Shown: positions 1 through 9,652 of the stretch, piece by piece
How positions within the stretch are numbered: position 1 is the stretch's first letter
How the letters are laid out: every line of letters begins with the position of its first letter
Origin: Blasia pusilla
Taxonomy: Eukaryota; Marchantiophyta; Marchantiopsida; Blasiales
Assembly: GCA_050084515.1 (NCBI GenBank)
Contig: CM114272.1
Span: 20,584,001-20,648,000, forward strand
DNA: 64,000 nt
Direction of reading: 5' to 3'
Made by a program: the position numbers and the translations under genes
Notes under the pieces: generated by a model
The model's input: the letters and a program-made list of their open reading frames with translations, nothing else
The model's database searches: none
Told to the model about the DNA's origin: nothing

Positions 1-4
1 TTAT

Positions 5-814
5 TGTTGAGGAATACTCGGTAAGGAATAATTTTACTCATAAAATGTAATTTTAGGCTCTCCACTTTTCCAAGTGATGCATAGATCATTCTTTGAAAGC
101 AATTGACCTGAAAATTTCCAAAATTGACCAATTGTGTGAAAGAACTAGTCGAAATTGGCATGTAGAGAGCAAATTGCGAAACTTTCCTTCAATAGTTGTA
201 ATTTCTTATACTAAAATTGTTGTAGCACAAGTTGAGAATGTCAGAATTGAATAATTTTGGATGCATTGGAAAACTCTTGACAAGCTCTAAAAGACTATTA
301 GGGCCAGCTTTATATATATTTTTTCCGTCATGGACCCAGATTGCTAAATCGATCGAAAAATCCCTAAAAATGCCTCCAAAGTTTTGTCCTCGTCACAACT
401 TCACTTGAAATCTTCTCTAGAGTTTTGATGAAAATTTCTTTTCTCTAAAATGAGATTGTACTTTCTCTTGCCTCTCTTCTCTCCTCAAACATCAAGAATT
501 TTAATCGACGTTCTTATATCGCTCAGATATCCTATAGAAAAACTCCTAAACTGGCATAATGTATGGGATACGTCTCACGCTCACACACCATTCTGGAGAA
601 GTAAATTTTGCAACGAAAAAATGAGTATAGGTTGATCTCCTTCTCAATTATATAGGGTATGTTCAAAAAATGCTAACCCTAATACTAACCATAGTCTTGA
701 ATTATGCTACATGTGGTTAACTAACCTTAGTAAAGATAATTTTGCTTTACTAACCAACCAAGATTAAGCTTTTCTACTTCGTGTGACTACCAAATATAGC
801 AATTTGGTTGTCCA
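5..814 (-). mobile_element. Ty1/copia LTR (family A), interrupted and end-truncated
   Basis: The first bases match the LTR at 42939-43349, starting with the same TGTTGAGGAATACTC end. The match resumes at about 540-814 with the block 'cacaccattctggagaa', the 'ctaaccctaa' stretch and the AAGCTTTTCTACTTCGTGTG block seen in all copies. Between about 95 and 535 lies extra sequence absent from the 42.9-kb copy, so the LTR carries an insertion or rearrangement. The distal end (the U3 start in minus orientation) stops near 814, where copia family B sequence begins. Part of the inserted segment (about 125-230) recurs at 6840-6945. No coding sequence is present. Confidence 0.6.
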
Positions 815-3466
815 ATGGGTTATTTCTGTTTGGAGTTAGCGAGAGCCTTTTCACACATGATGGCTCTTCCACCTTCAAGATCTTAGTCATTAAGGTCATG
901 TTCACGAGATATGCGGAAGCTCTATTTTACTTGTCTAGTCTCTTGGATCTCCTTGGATGTATCGCTTCTTCAAAAATTATTGGTGGATCCTTATCATCCA
1001 AGAGTTTCTTTATCCACTTAGGATATGATGAGAGTAGTGGAAGAGCAAGTTGTTATTTTTAATCATCACCAAATTCCTCTTATTGGTGATTCGGTCTAAA
1101 CATTGTCGATGTTCTCTGGTGGGTTATCTCTTCGTTTGAGGATAATGTGGATAGAGCACTATTGTCTACCACTTGACGAGATTGTTCTTAGTACACTATA
1201 TCACGACTCACAAGCATATTATTTTCCTCAAGATGTCATAGGGGATAAGCTTTTGACTCATCACTGTATCCCATAAAGATGAACTTTACGCTTTTGTATT
1301 TGAGCTTGGTCCTTGATGCATCAGGGCTATGAACAAAGCTTTCGCTACCAAAATTCTTGAAATATGGGACTGATGGTTAAGGTTTCATATGGACAAAGTC
1401 CGTATCCAAGGATATGTCAAAGTCTCTGGAATTTTGTCTCTCCTATGGAAGGACTTGTCCATATGGGTCCCATCTCCCTCTTCTTTCTCATCCCTCCACT
1501 TGCCTCCACGTTCTGGACTTGCTTCTTTCTTCCTTTATAATACTCAACTCCACTCCCTCCTTCCTTATTGCCTGCCAATCCTTGCCTTGGCTTCCTCCAT
1601 GAGCTATAAGTATGGGCCTCACCTCTTGTAATCCATGTCGGTGGATATGTCCACTCTAGTACGTCCATTTTAGCCCTAGGGATGGACTTGTCTATTTTTG
1701 TGCAACCATACTGATGGTACCTTACTTGAGGAGTCATGCCTTGCATAGACTTGATAGCACTTCTATTTAGAATATAAACGAAAATATTAAAAAATTTAGC
1801 CCTAAAAGCCTTATTTCAAACCTTTTTCTTTTATCATACATCTTGTCATCTCCACCACTATTTGGTTTTGATGCTCAAAACCTCCATTTTTTTAATGGTA
1901 TATCTAATATGGTTAACTGTCGCTTGATTCCATGCTCCCCCAGGTATTTGATGCATTTTTTTGATAAGAATTCTACTCCTCGATCAGTGCGAAGCTTTTG
2001 TACCTTCTTTCCTATTGCATTCTAAATCAGATTGTGCCATACTTTAAACTTTCCAAAAGCACTTGCCTTATCCCAAAAGAAATACATCAACATCTTCCTA
2101 CTATAATTGTCGACAACTAAAAGAAAGCAAGAAGAAGCACTTAATATGATAGTTCACGTTTTATCACATAGGTCAACATGTATCAGCTCTAGAGGAGCCT
2201 TTCCTCTATTTCTATACTCTTGTGGGAATGGTTATCGGTGTTTCTTGCCCATCATACAAGATTCACATGTATCCTACACTTTAGAAAATTTTGGTAAATG
2301 AGTAACCATGCCACAACTTATTGCTTCCAAGATCTGTACCTTCACTTGTCGTGAAAGTATACAACTTGTAGATATTTCCACTACTTTCCCATTGGCATTC
2401 TCAATAACAACTCAAGATTTCTTGAAGTTGCAGTCATATAATACTACAACTAAAAGCAAATCTCGCTTCAACTTTGGTATATACAATACATCAATTAACT
2501 TATTTTCATCTCCTTTTTTTGAGACTAAAGAAATTTTTCATGTTGTATTTTTCTCAATAGTAACAAGGATGGGCTCCTGTTGAGGATGTAAGGAGCTATA
2601 CCCATCTTTTTTATTGGTCATATGACTAGATGCTCCACTATTGAGCATCCATGCATATTAACTCTTTGACTAAGTGGAATGTTCTGCTTGCAATTGTGTG
2701 CAAAACTCTTCAATTGCTATCCAAACATCTATCTCATGTTCTTCTAGTTGTACAGAATTTCCATACTTCTTCCTATGTCTATAACATCCATTCTTCACAT
2801 CTTGAATACTCTTTGTACAACCTTTGATAAGATGACCTATCTTGGGAAATTTCTTCTTGAAATTTGAAATTTAATCCTCATTTTTACCTCTTTCTATGTT
2901 GGTTTGAAGCGCATTTCCGCTTTTACCAAAATTACGCTAAATCATTCAAAAGTACTTAAAGCTACGACCAAGCAGTACTAAAATCCTAATGCACCGACAT
3001 GGAAAATATTTGCTAGACTTTGAGATTCCTACTTGCGCCATTTGATCATGAAGATTAACCTTATGAAAATTTCTCGCATGTAAGTTGATTCTTATGATTT
3101 TGAATCCAAGTCTCATTTTTGGTTTCATACTGGTTCTTTAGAATGTTCCATATCTCAACAAGTGGTCGTATGTTGAATGAGAGTCATCATAAAATCATTT
3201 ACATTTGTGACAAAAGCATATAGAGTATGAGGGTTTATGTGTTTCCACGCAAGTAATACAATAGGATCAATATTACCAAATGAAGATGAACATGCATAAT
3301 TGAGAGTAGCTTATGGATTTGAATCAACCTGTGTGACTGTCTCCCACATCTCAAATGATTCGAGGACAATTCTCATTTTTAACTTCCACAATGTATAGTT
3401 AGACCTATCTTACTTCCCTTCATCTAGTGGAGAAGGGCGAGCAAATCTGACGAAGAAATAGCCATC
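815..3466 (-). pseudogene. Ty1/copia gag-pol remnant (family B)
   Basis: Reading the minus strand from 3466: a gag start (MAISSSDLLALL); a UBN2-type gag segment (NYTLWKLKMRIVLESFEMW, then WNILKNQYETKNETW); a ruined zinc knuckle (GHLIKGC remains, the CxxC half is gone); a protease block with NSGASSHM in place of the usual DSGASxHM; a pre-integrase zinc region (CESCMMGKKHR); an integrase core (LELIHVDLC, VVDNYSRK, LRTDRGVEFL, keeping the last Glu); the integrase C-terminal part; and the linker to reverse transcriptase (PRRSKRLDK). RT and RNase H are missing. Many stops and frameshifts are present and the protease Asp has become Asn, so the element is dead. A MITE (1378-1709) interrupts the integrase C-terminal part. 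Its own 5' LTR and primer-binding site lie at 3525-3871. Confidence 0.85.
1378..1709. mobile_element. MITE-like element with 9-bp target-site duplication
   Basis: This 332-bp non-coding element is flanked by identical ACTGATGGT at 1369-1377 and 1710-1718. Its ends are imperfect inverted repeats (left AAGGTTTCATATGG, right about TGTGCAACCAT). Removing it and one duplicate rejoins the copia integrase reading across the gap, so the boundaries are supported independently. A second, reverse-oriented copy lies at 38337-38644. A 9-bp duplication fits Mutator-like MITEs, but superfamily is an inference. The interior is rich in pyrimidine runs on the plus strand. Confidence 0.75.
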
Positions 3467-3524
3467 TCTAAAGAATTTGTGCAAACACATTAGATCGCCG
3501 GATATAAAATATAGAAACCCTATA

Positions 3525-3535
3525 GCTGTGATACC
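3525..3535 (-). other. Retrotransposon primer-binding site
   Basis: On the minus strand, GGTATCACAGC follows directly after the end of the family-B LTR. It matches the usual plant copia primer site for initiator methionine tRNA (GGTATCAGAGC) at 10 of 11 positions. It marks 3537-3871 as the 5' LTR of the minus-strand copia element whose gag begins at 3466. Confidence 0.7.
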
Positions 3536-3536
3536 C

Positions 3537-3871
3537 TATGAGAAAACACAATGTGATGTAATCACTCAAATATGTTACAAAGTGGCCTAGTCAATCCGTG
3601 GGCTCCTAGAAGAGCTTCGATGGAACCTGAAAATGGTGATAACTTAACATACAAGTCCGTTGCAGGTCCTCAATATTTGTGTACTATGGAAATCAAGGTT
3701 TTATATCTACATTGCATCATGGCGCCTCGCACACTTATGTAATTTAGGGTTATATATTACTATGACTCCTTTGACGTCTAAGTCGGAACCATAAATCTAG
3801 GCTTCTCCTTATATAAGGAGAGAAATCAGAATAACGACGCACAATGAGAAGTCGATGTTGAGAATTCAACA
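3537..3871 (-). mobile_element. 5' LTR of copia family B
   Basis: This 335-bp LTR aligns with the solo LTR at 60644-61094. Shared blocks include 'acaaagtggcctagtc', 'agaagagcttcgatggaacc' and 'ttaagtcggaacc'-like text, and both copies end in CAACA. The plus-left terminus is TATGAGAAAA here, against TGTGAGAAAA in the solo copy, so the terminal TG has mutated. The copy is shorter than the solo LTR because of internal differences around 3650-3740. It sits inside a gypsy integrase remnant, showing a copia insertion into gypsy. Confidence 0.75.
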
Positions 3872-4810
3872 AGCTCTTCGTATGCTTTACTCCAAAGTAT
3901 GCAGGTTGATCTTTACCTCCTTGTGGGCATGGTAGACCAATTGTGCTCTTTGGGAAGGATGAGGCACTATGTGACCACATGTACTCTAGTATCCTCCTAA
4001 ACTAGTAAGACATATGTCCCCTCCTATTGAAATTGTCCTGCTCTCTAGCATCCACTATGCTTGCAATGTTTTAATTACGCAGGTATTCCAAGACTACCCC
4101 ATCTTCATGGATATCTTGACTATATGTTGCCTCCTCACCAACCTTTGTATCTAAAGACTCTCCATCGGACCTCATTGACGAAGTTCCAACACTCTTGTTG
4201 TCCATAGTTAATTATCCCTATTAATTGGGCATGATCAGCTTATCGTTATCTACAAGCTTACCAGCTCCACTCGCATCTTATTACTTGGGCATGGGTTATG
4301 ACTCAATCTAAGCACATTTGGTTGAGCATCCGAAGTTGATGTACCATTTGAAAATCACACTCATGCAACAATAGAGCCCACCTAAGAAGATTCTTTCTCA
4401 GCTTGTCAAAGTCTAGGAACGACTTAACAGGTTACCAATCAATTATAATGGTAAAAGGGTTGCGAAATAAGTAACAAATGAAATCCTAACAACCCACAAA
4501 GGAGCCAAACACTCACTTTGAAAAGAGCTAGACTTTGTATCTACAGCATTATTCGAGCAACTAGCCTAAGCCATCACAAACTCTCTCCCCTTATCATCAT
4601 GTTGGATAAGCACCGCTCCAAGCCCCAACATACTCCAAGATTTATGCAAGTGGAAGTGACGCTCCATCATAGGTCTCAAATAGTATAGGTATGGACGTCA
4701 ATCATGATCAACTTTAGTAGGCAAAATAAGTGGCTTCGCAATCAAACTAAAACCCTTGACTTACGATGAATAGAATTTTTCCAATCCCATGAATCGACGA
4801 ACTTGACTTT
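3872..4810 (-). pseudogene. Ty3/gypsy RT-RNase H-integrase remnant
   Basis: The minus strand from 4810 gives the end of a Ty3/gypsy reverse transcriptase (roughly FMGLEKFYSS..VKGFSLIAKPL), the RNase H block (LGLGAVLIQHDDKGREFVMA, then a degraded 'NNAVDTKSSSFQSECLA' stretch), the RNase H tail and linker, a block like EYLRN..ASIVDARE, and the start of an integrase zinc-binding domain (VPHPSQRAQLV, then YFGVKHTKSLL). Several stops and frameshifts are present. It is cut at 3871 by the copia family-B LTR, and at its other end it meets the copia family-A LTR at 4815. The RNase H wording is that of gypsy elements common in mosses, lycophytes and ferns (recalled from the family, not searched). Confidence 0.8.
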
Positions 4811-4814
4811 TATC

Positions 4815-5148
4815 TATAAGGTGTGGAATGCATGAAATTGTAGAAAATTGCTAAAGACGCATAATTGGTGGGAAATGACTCTCACACTCACACACCACCA
4901 TGGAGGACAAAATTTTGCAATGAGAGAATGAGTGGAGGTTGATCCCCTTCTCAAATATATAGGGTATGTACAAGCAACCCTAACCCTAATCTTAGCCACA
5001 ATCTCAAGTTAGACTAACTCTGATTAACTAACCCTAGTCAAGATAATCGCGCTTAACTAACTAACCAAGATTAAGCTTTCCTACTTCGTGTGAGTACCAA
5101 ATATAGTAGTTTAGGTGTTTCATGAGCTTGTCTGTAACTCAATATTCA
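4815..5148 (-). mobile_element. 3' LTR of copia family A (partial)
   Basis: This segment shares most of its length with the LTR at 42939-43349, including 'cacaccaccatggagga', the telomere-like 'aaccctaaccctaatc' and the 'aagctttcctacttcgtgtg' block. It lacks the first ~70 bp of that LTR. On the minus strand it is preceded by a polypurine tract (GAGGGAGAG, complement of about 5152-5160), which identifies it as the 3' LTR of the remnant at 5148-6790. The telomere-like repeats are part of the LTR, not a telomere. Confidence 0.75.
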
Positions 5149-6790
5149 ATACTCTCCCTCAAACTCATATTGATATCTCTAATGCCTAAATCGTTTCTAA
5201 ACATCTCAAACTTATCTCTAGACAATGCCTTTGTAAAGATGTGAGCAATTTGCTGATCTGTACCTATATACATAAGATCAATTTCTCCTCTGAGGACTTT
5301 CTCTATGATAAAATGATAGTGCACCTCAACATGCTTTGTACGAGCACGAAATACAGGGTTATTTGCAAGTTTGATGCTACTAATATTATCTCCATATATT
5401 ACACTAGGTCCTAAGTTACTAACACCAATCTCACCAAGTAGAGAAGATTCATATGTCCAATTCTCTTATGCCACACATTTAGATATGTGACTTGTTGGCC
5501 AATTTGACCATTCATTTATGTTAGAATCTCTCGCATGAAAACATCTAATTTGAATATTCTTCCACATCTAGTTCCTTTAGCTATCGTAGTCTGGTCATCC
5601 ATTACTTCAATGAAACAACCATCTATGTTAAACTTCACTTGTTAATCCTCTTCTACTATCTGTCCTAGATAATCAAGTTTCTTACAATAGTAGGAACATA
5701 GAGAACATTTCCAAGAGCACAAAAACCATTTGATGCTATTGGAACTTTACCGGTATGCGTGATATGATGTTGAGTGTCATATCCTATGACCACAATTGTA
5801 AGATCTTTCACTAGCTCCATACTACAAAATCATTTAGCTTGTGAGTTCATGTGATTGATGCATCAGAGTCAATGTACCAATCTCTTGTCCAGTCTTTCTC
5901 GACCATTGCTCCCATATGATGTGTCATAACCAAGATATGCTTAGTTTGTGAATGTTGTTGTTCTTGGTAGTGCCCTTGGTGTTGTTGCTCCACATAGTTT
6001 TGTTGTTGTAAGGCTCCGATTCTCATATATGCCTTCTTCTTGAAGCAAAACTTTGCATAGTGACCCTTTATCTCACAATAATTACAAGATCCAGGGACCC
6101 TTTGTTTTAAACCTAGGCCCCAACGGTTTCCACCATCACCACCTTGTGATTGTGTCTCGAACTAATTAACAGTTGATTGAGTGATATTATATTGAGGGCT
6201 TCTTCCTCCATATGTTTGATACCCACCACGATCACGGAAGCTTCTACCGCGACTTCTACCTTTCTTTGATCTATAACCTGCAAATAGCTCACTCACTTGT
6301 AGACTAGACGAGCTACCGCTTCCTACTAGGCGCATCACTTCACCGATTAACAATGGGACTAACTCTTGAAAGGTTGGATATTTCTCTCTCACTGAGATAG
6401 AGATCTCAAAGGACTTGTAATCCTTTGGAAGGCCTTAAAGAGTGAACAAAAGCATATCATCATCTTCAACTATCACTCCAATGCTATTCAACTGATCAAC
6501 AATATGTCTGATACTCAAAATATAATCATTGATGGTCTGCAATAATTTTCTCACTTCGTTCAATTTTTGTTTCAATTGAAGCTTTTTGGCCTTTGTAGAT
6601 GTCTAGAACAGCTTTTCCAATGCATCCTAGGCCTCGTTCAGAGTATCAACATCTTGAATATCACCTGTCTTTGGCAAATTGATCTTTATTGAAATGTAGT
6701 GGATCACTTACCTTGCGCGTTTGTTCCAAGCGCGAACATTCAAGTTTGTTGAATCATCTTTGGCCTCATGACCTGTGAATCTTTGGCCTC
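5148..6790 (-). pseudogene. Ty1/copia gag/pol remnant with internal deletion (family A)
   Basis: From 6790 on the minus strand: a gag segment (LQLKQKLNEVRKLLQ, then INDYILSIRHIVDQLNSIGV and GLPKDYKSFE); an RG-rich stretch; an intact CCHC zinc knuckle (CNYCEIKGHYAKFC, near 6090-6048); a protease block with DSDAS instead of DSGAS; and a pre-integrase motif (VWHKRIGHMN) fused directly to the RNase H end (YGDNISSIKLANNPVF, then RTKHVEVHYHF and IFTKALSRDKFE). The integrase core and reverse transcriptase are deleted between about 5470 and 5400. Several in-frame stops are present. The same family is seen more completely at 43735-49036. Confidence 0.85.
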
Positions 6791-7216
6791 ATGACATGTG
6801 AACTAGTCACACATCATAAAGCTTTATGCATATCAATTTTCCTAAAAGAACTAAAAGAACTAGTCGAAATTGGCACGTAGAGAGCGAACTACACAATTTT
6901 TCTTCACTAATTGCACTTCACCTATACTAAAATTGCTAGTGCAGAAGCATAGAAAATAGATAAATAGTTATGTTGTTTTACTTGAAACATCTAATTTATA
7001 TTGAAAATGTAATATACTCTTTTTTAATTTGCAACCAATAATATTGCCTATGTAGAGCGAGCCTAACTTACATCATGTCAACTCTCTCATCAAGATACAA
7101 GAGGCCTTTAATTGTGAAAAAAATTATAATAATTACGAGTCCTGAATATTTGGTAGAGAGAGATAAGGATAGATTTTCATTGTCTCGCTCGCAACGAAAA
7201 ATAAGATTTATTTGAT
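6791..7216. other. No gene seen; junction of copia and Helitron sequence
   Basis: 6840-6945 is similar to 125-230 ('gaactagtcgaaattggca' and 'actaaaattg'), so this part belongs to the dispersed copia-associated sequence. The rest is AT-rich with no ORF. I could not find a convincing Helitron 5' terminus (TC then TATACTA) for the coding element that begins downstream. Confidence 0.4.
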
Positions 7217-8045
7217 GTGGACTCTAAATTTTATGCTCCTATTTCAAATGTTTTCAATGAGACTGAGGAGGTAAGAGAAGTCTCAATAGACCAAGAAATT
7301 GTTATTACTCTCAATAGTAATGAGAGATACTCTATAGATATTTGCCCTCGTCTTGAAGAACTTAACGATGGAGAATATTCCTCCACTTCCCTCTATGATT
7401 CGGAGGGATGGTATGTTGGTGATGAGTTTGACTTGGAATATAGGCGTATGGATTATGGGGATTTAGACATTAGTGAAGATAGTCGAGATATTTGAGCTAA
7501 GTAGCCAAGAGAGTACTATATATTGTGTATATCCAATTAATCATTAAATCCATCATTGTTTTGTTCTCATATTTGTTTGTTTGAGATTGCTGAGTTGAGC
7601 AAACGATCAAGTTTCATTTCTTTGGGAGTGGAGTGACTAAAAAAAGTAAGTCTTATCTACTTGTGTTCTAATATTCATGTGTGGAGATTGAGCATCCTTT
7701 TCTATTGAGTATTTTTTAAAATATTTCTTTTATTGAAATAATTGTATGGATAATGCAAGATACTTTATAAATGAGTGTTGACGATTTACGCTTTAGCGAT
7801 GGTGAGTTCTACGTTCCTCTTGATGAACAAGAAAGGGATTATATATCTTTAGATGTTGACGTCGTAGAGGTGATACGAATATTAAGTCCGGAGTATGTTC
7901 CATCGCCGATCGTTGAAAGTAGGAATAATGCTTCAGGTTCTAGCTATGTTCCATCGCCGATTTTTGAAAATATGGATAAGGCTTTAAGTCCTAGCTATGT
8001 ACCATAGCCAATTTTCAAAAATGGGATTAATACTCCTAATGTTAG
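7217..8045 (+). pseudogene. Acidic N-terminal ORFs upstream of Helitron Rep, with 17-residue repeats
   Basis: Two ORFs (7217-7495 and 7771-8007) encode acidic proteins rich in D, E, S and Y. I do not recognise either. The second holds three tandem 51-bp (17-residue) units starting at 7894, 7945 and 7996, each with YVPSPI or a variant; the third unit is broken by a TAG. The first frame starts without ATG, while 7771 is an ATG. Their place just upstream of the Helitron blocks, with the same strand and base composition, suggests 5' exons of the Helitron gene, but no splice links were proven. Confidence 0.4.
7894..8045 (+). repeat. Three 51-bp tandem repeats
   Basis: Units start at 7894, 7945 and 7996 with TATGTTCCATCGCCGAT (third copy TATGTACCATAGCCAAT). 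Each encodes a YVPSPI-type unit of 17 residues in the acidic ORF. Confidence 0.8.
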
Positions 8046-8546
8046 TATAAGCCCTTTGAGAAATGATTAGAGTTGTAGTTATGATGTGAGTGCCTCTAGG
8101 ATTTGAACCACGCCTGTGGTGAATCATCATTCTATTTCACAAGAAGTAGTTGGAGGTCTTGAGGGAGAATTCCACATATGATTGCATTCCTTCCTCGGAC
8201 CCTATAGCATCTAGCATTTGTATGTGATTGTAGAAGGTCGGGGTCATGGGGAATTAGTGATTGTCATACAATTTGCTCTGAGGACTCAAGTGAGATGAGT
8301 ACGGCTCAGACTGATTGCGCATCAGAATGATTTTCCCATTTCAGATTTTTAAAAAAACTTCAGTTATGTTAAAATTTATTTTTTGATATAGAATATAATA
8401 TTCACCGACCAAAATTTGAGTATAAGTTTTTTTTTCAAAAAAAATTCTCTTTTTCTCTATGATTTTTTGATATATTGACAATACATATCTTTTCCGGATG
8501 GTTGATATTGTCACAAGATGCATGAATTCAAGAGGAACCATCGAGG

Positions 8547-9555
8547 TTGAATGAAAAAAGACCATTCACAGAAATCACCAATGTAGTCTCTTTACCTAAT
8601 GTGGAGCATGATCACCACATTTCTTGTAGTCCATCATCTTCTTTATGGATTTCGGAGGAAACAAAGAAGCTTGCATATAAGAAGGAAAGAAGGGTTGCAT
8701 CTCAAAGAAATAGAAGGGCGCTTCAAGATATGCAATTTGTAACTCAGTCAACGACATTGTCATCTCCAATGTAAGGATGTTTAGCATTATGATTATAGAA
8801 TGATATTGTAACCATATGTGCACAGTCTAGATTTGTTGTGTGACTTTAATATCTTTCATGTTTGTGCTCTAGACTTCCAAATCCATGGAACCCGCAACGG
8901 TTACGTGATATACATCAAATTGTGAGAGCTCAAGGACAAAAGCGAAGACATGCTAAATTAGTTCAATTGAGATCTATTGAAGCTATTGTGAATGTTCCTT
9001 TGATGGAAGAATTACAACCACTCATCATCGATGACTCACCTGGTGCAAATACTATAAGGTATTTATTTATGTGTACCTTCTAGTATTTGCACCAGGTTTC
9101 ATCCACTTATAAATTTCATCCACTTATAAATTTCTTATTTTTATTTCTTTTTTAAAGTTGAATTTTTTAATTTAATTATTATGACTTGATTTTTATAAAT
9201 ATTTTTTTTATCAGTCTTCCACTTACGTCCAACCCTCGACGATTACATGCTATGCTTCAAGTTGCACGAGCACAAGGCCAAAGAAGAAGGCACAATAATT
9301 TGGCCCAAGCGATTGTTTATCCATTGTGTGGGAATCTTCTTCCTAGAGAAGAAGTCCACGCTATGACTATTATTGACTTTCATGCTTAAGTTAATATAAG
9401 GTATGATTTATATACTTTTATTATTGATGCTTTCTACTTGGTCTTAAATTTTTATGAATGATTTCTAATAACAACATTTTTTGCAGGCTAGTTATGGTAC
9501 ATCATGAAGTTGAAGCTATTCCAAACTCTATGATTGTGGCCGTACCATCTCCAAT
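8547..9555 (+). pseudogene. Helitron basic N-terminal exons, duplicated
   Basis: Exon-like blocks 8547-8772, 8873-9058, 9215-9400 and 9487-9555 are bounded by AG and GT. The 186-bp blocks at 8873 and 9215 have exactly the same length, and both encode a basic motif (IVRAQGQKRRH, VARAQGQRRRH). A third version starts the next exon at 9653 (VARAKGQRRRH). The short block at 9487-9555 ends 'ccatctccaat', like the end of the 8547 block ('tcatctccaat'), so an exon pair appears to have been copied. The second copy has a stop at 9387-9389. The arginine-rich text resembles the basic leader of plant Helitron proteins. Confidence 0.6.
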
Positions 9556-9652
9556 GTAAATTTCTAAACTATATACTCAAATTATAATATAGATATTTTT
9601 TATGTAAATTTATTCTTATTATTATAATATATACTAATTTCTTAACGTGCAG

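Noticed and set aside
4968-4992. Telomere-like AACCCTAACCCTAATC
   Set aside because: It is a regular part of the copia family A LTR, present at the same place in the other LTR copies; not an interstitial telomere.
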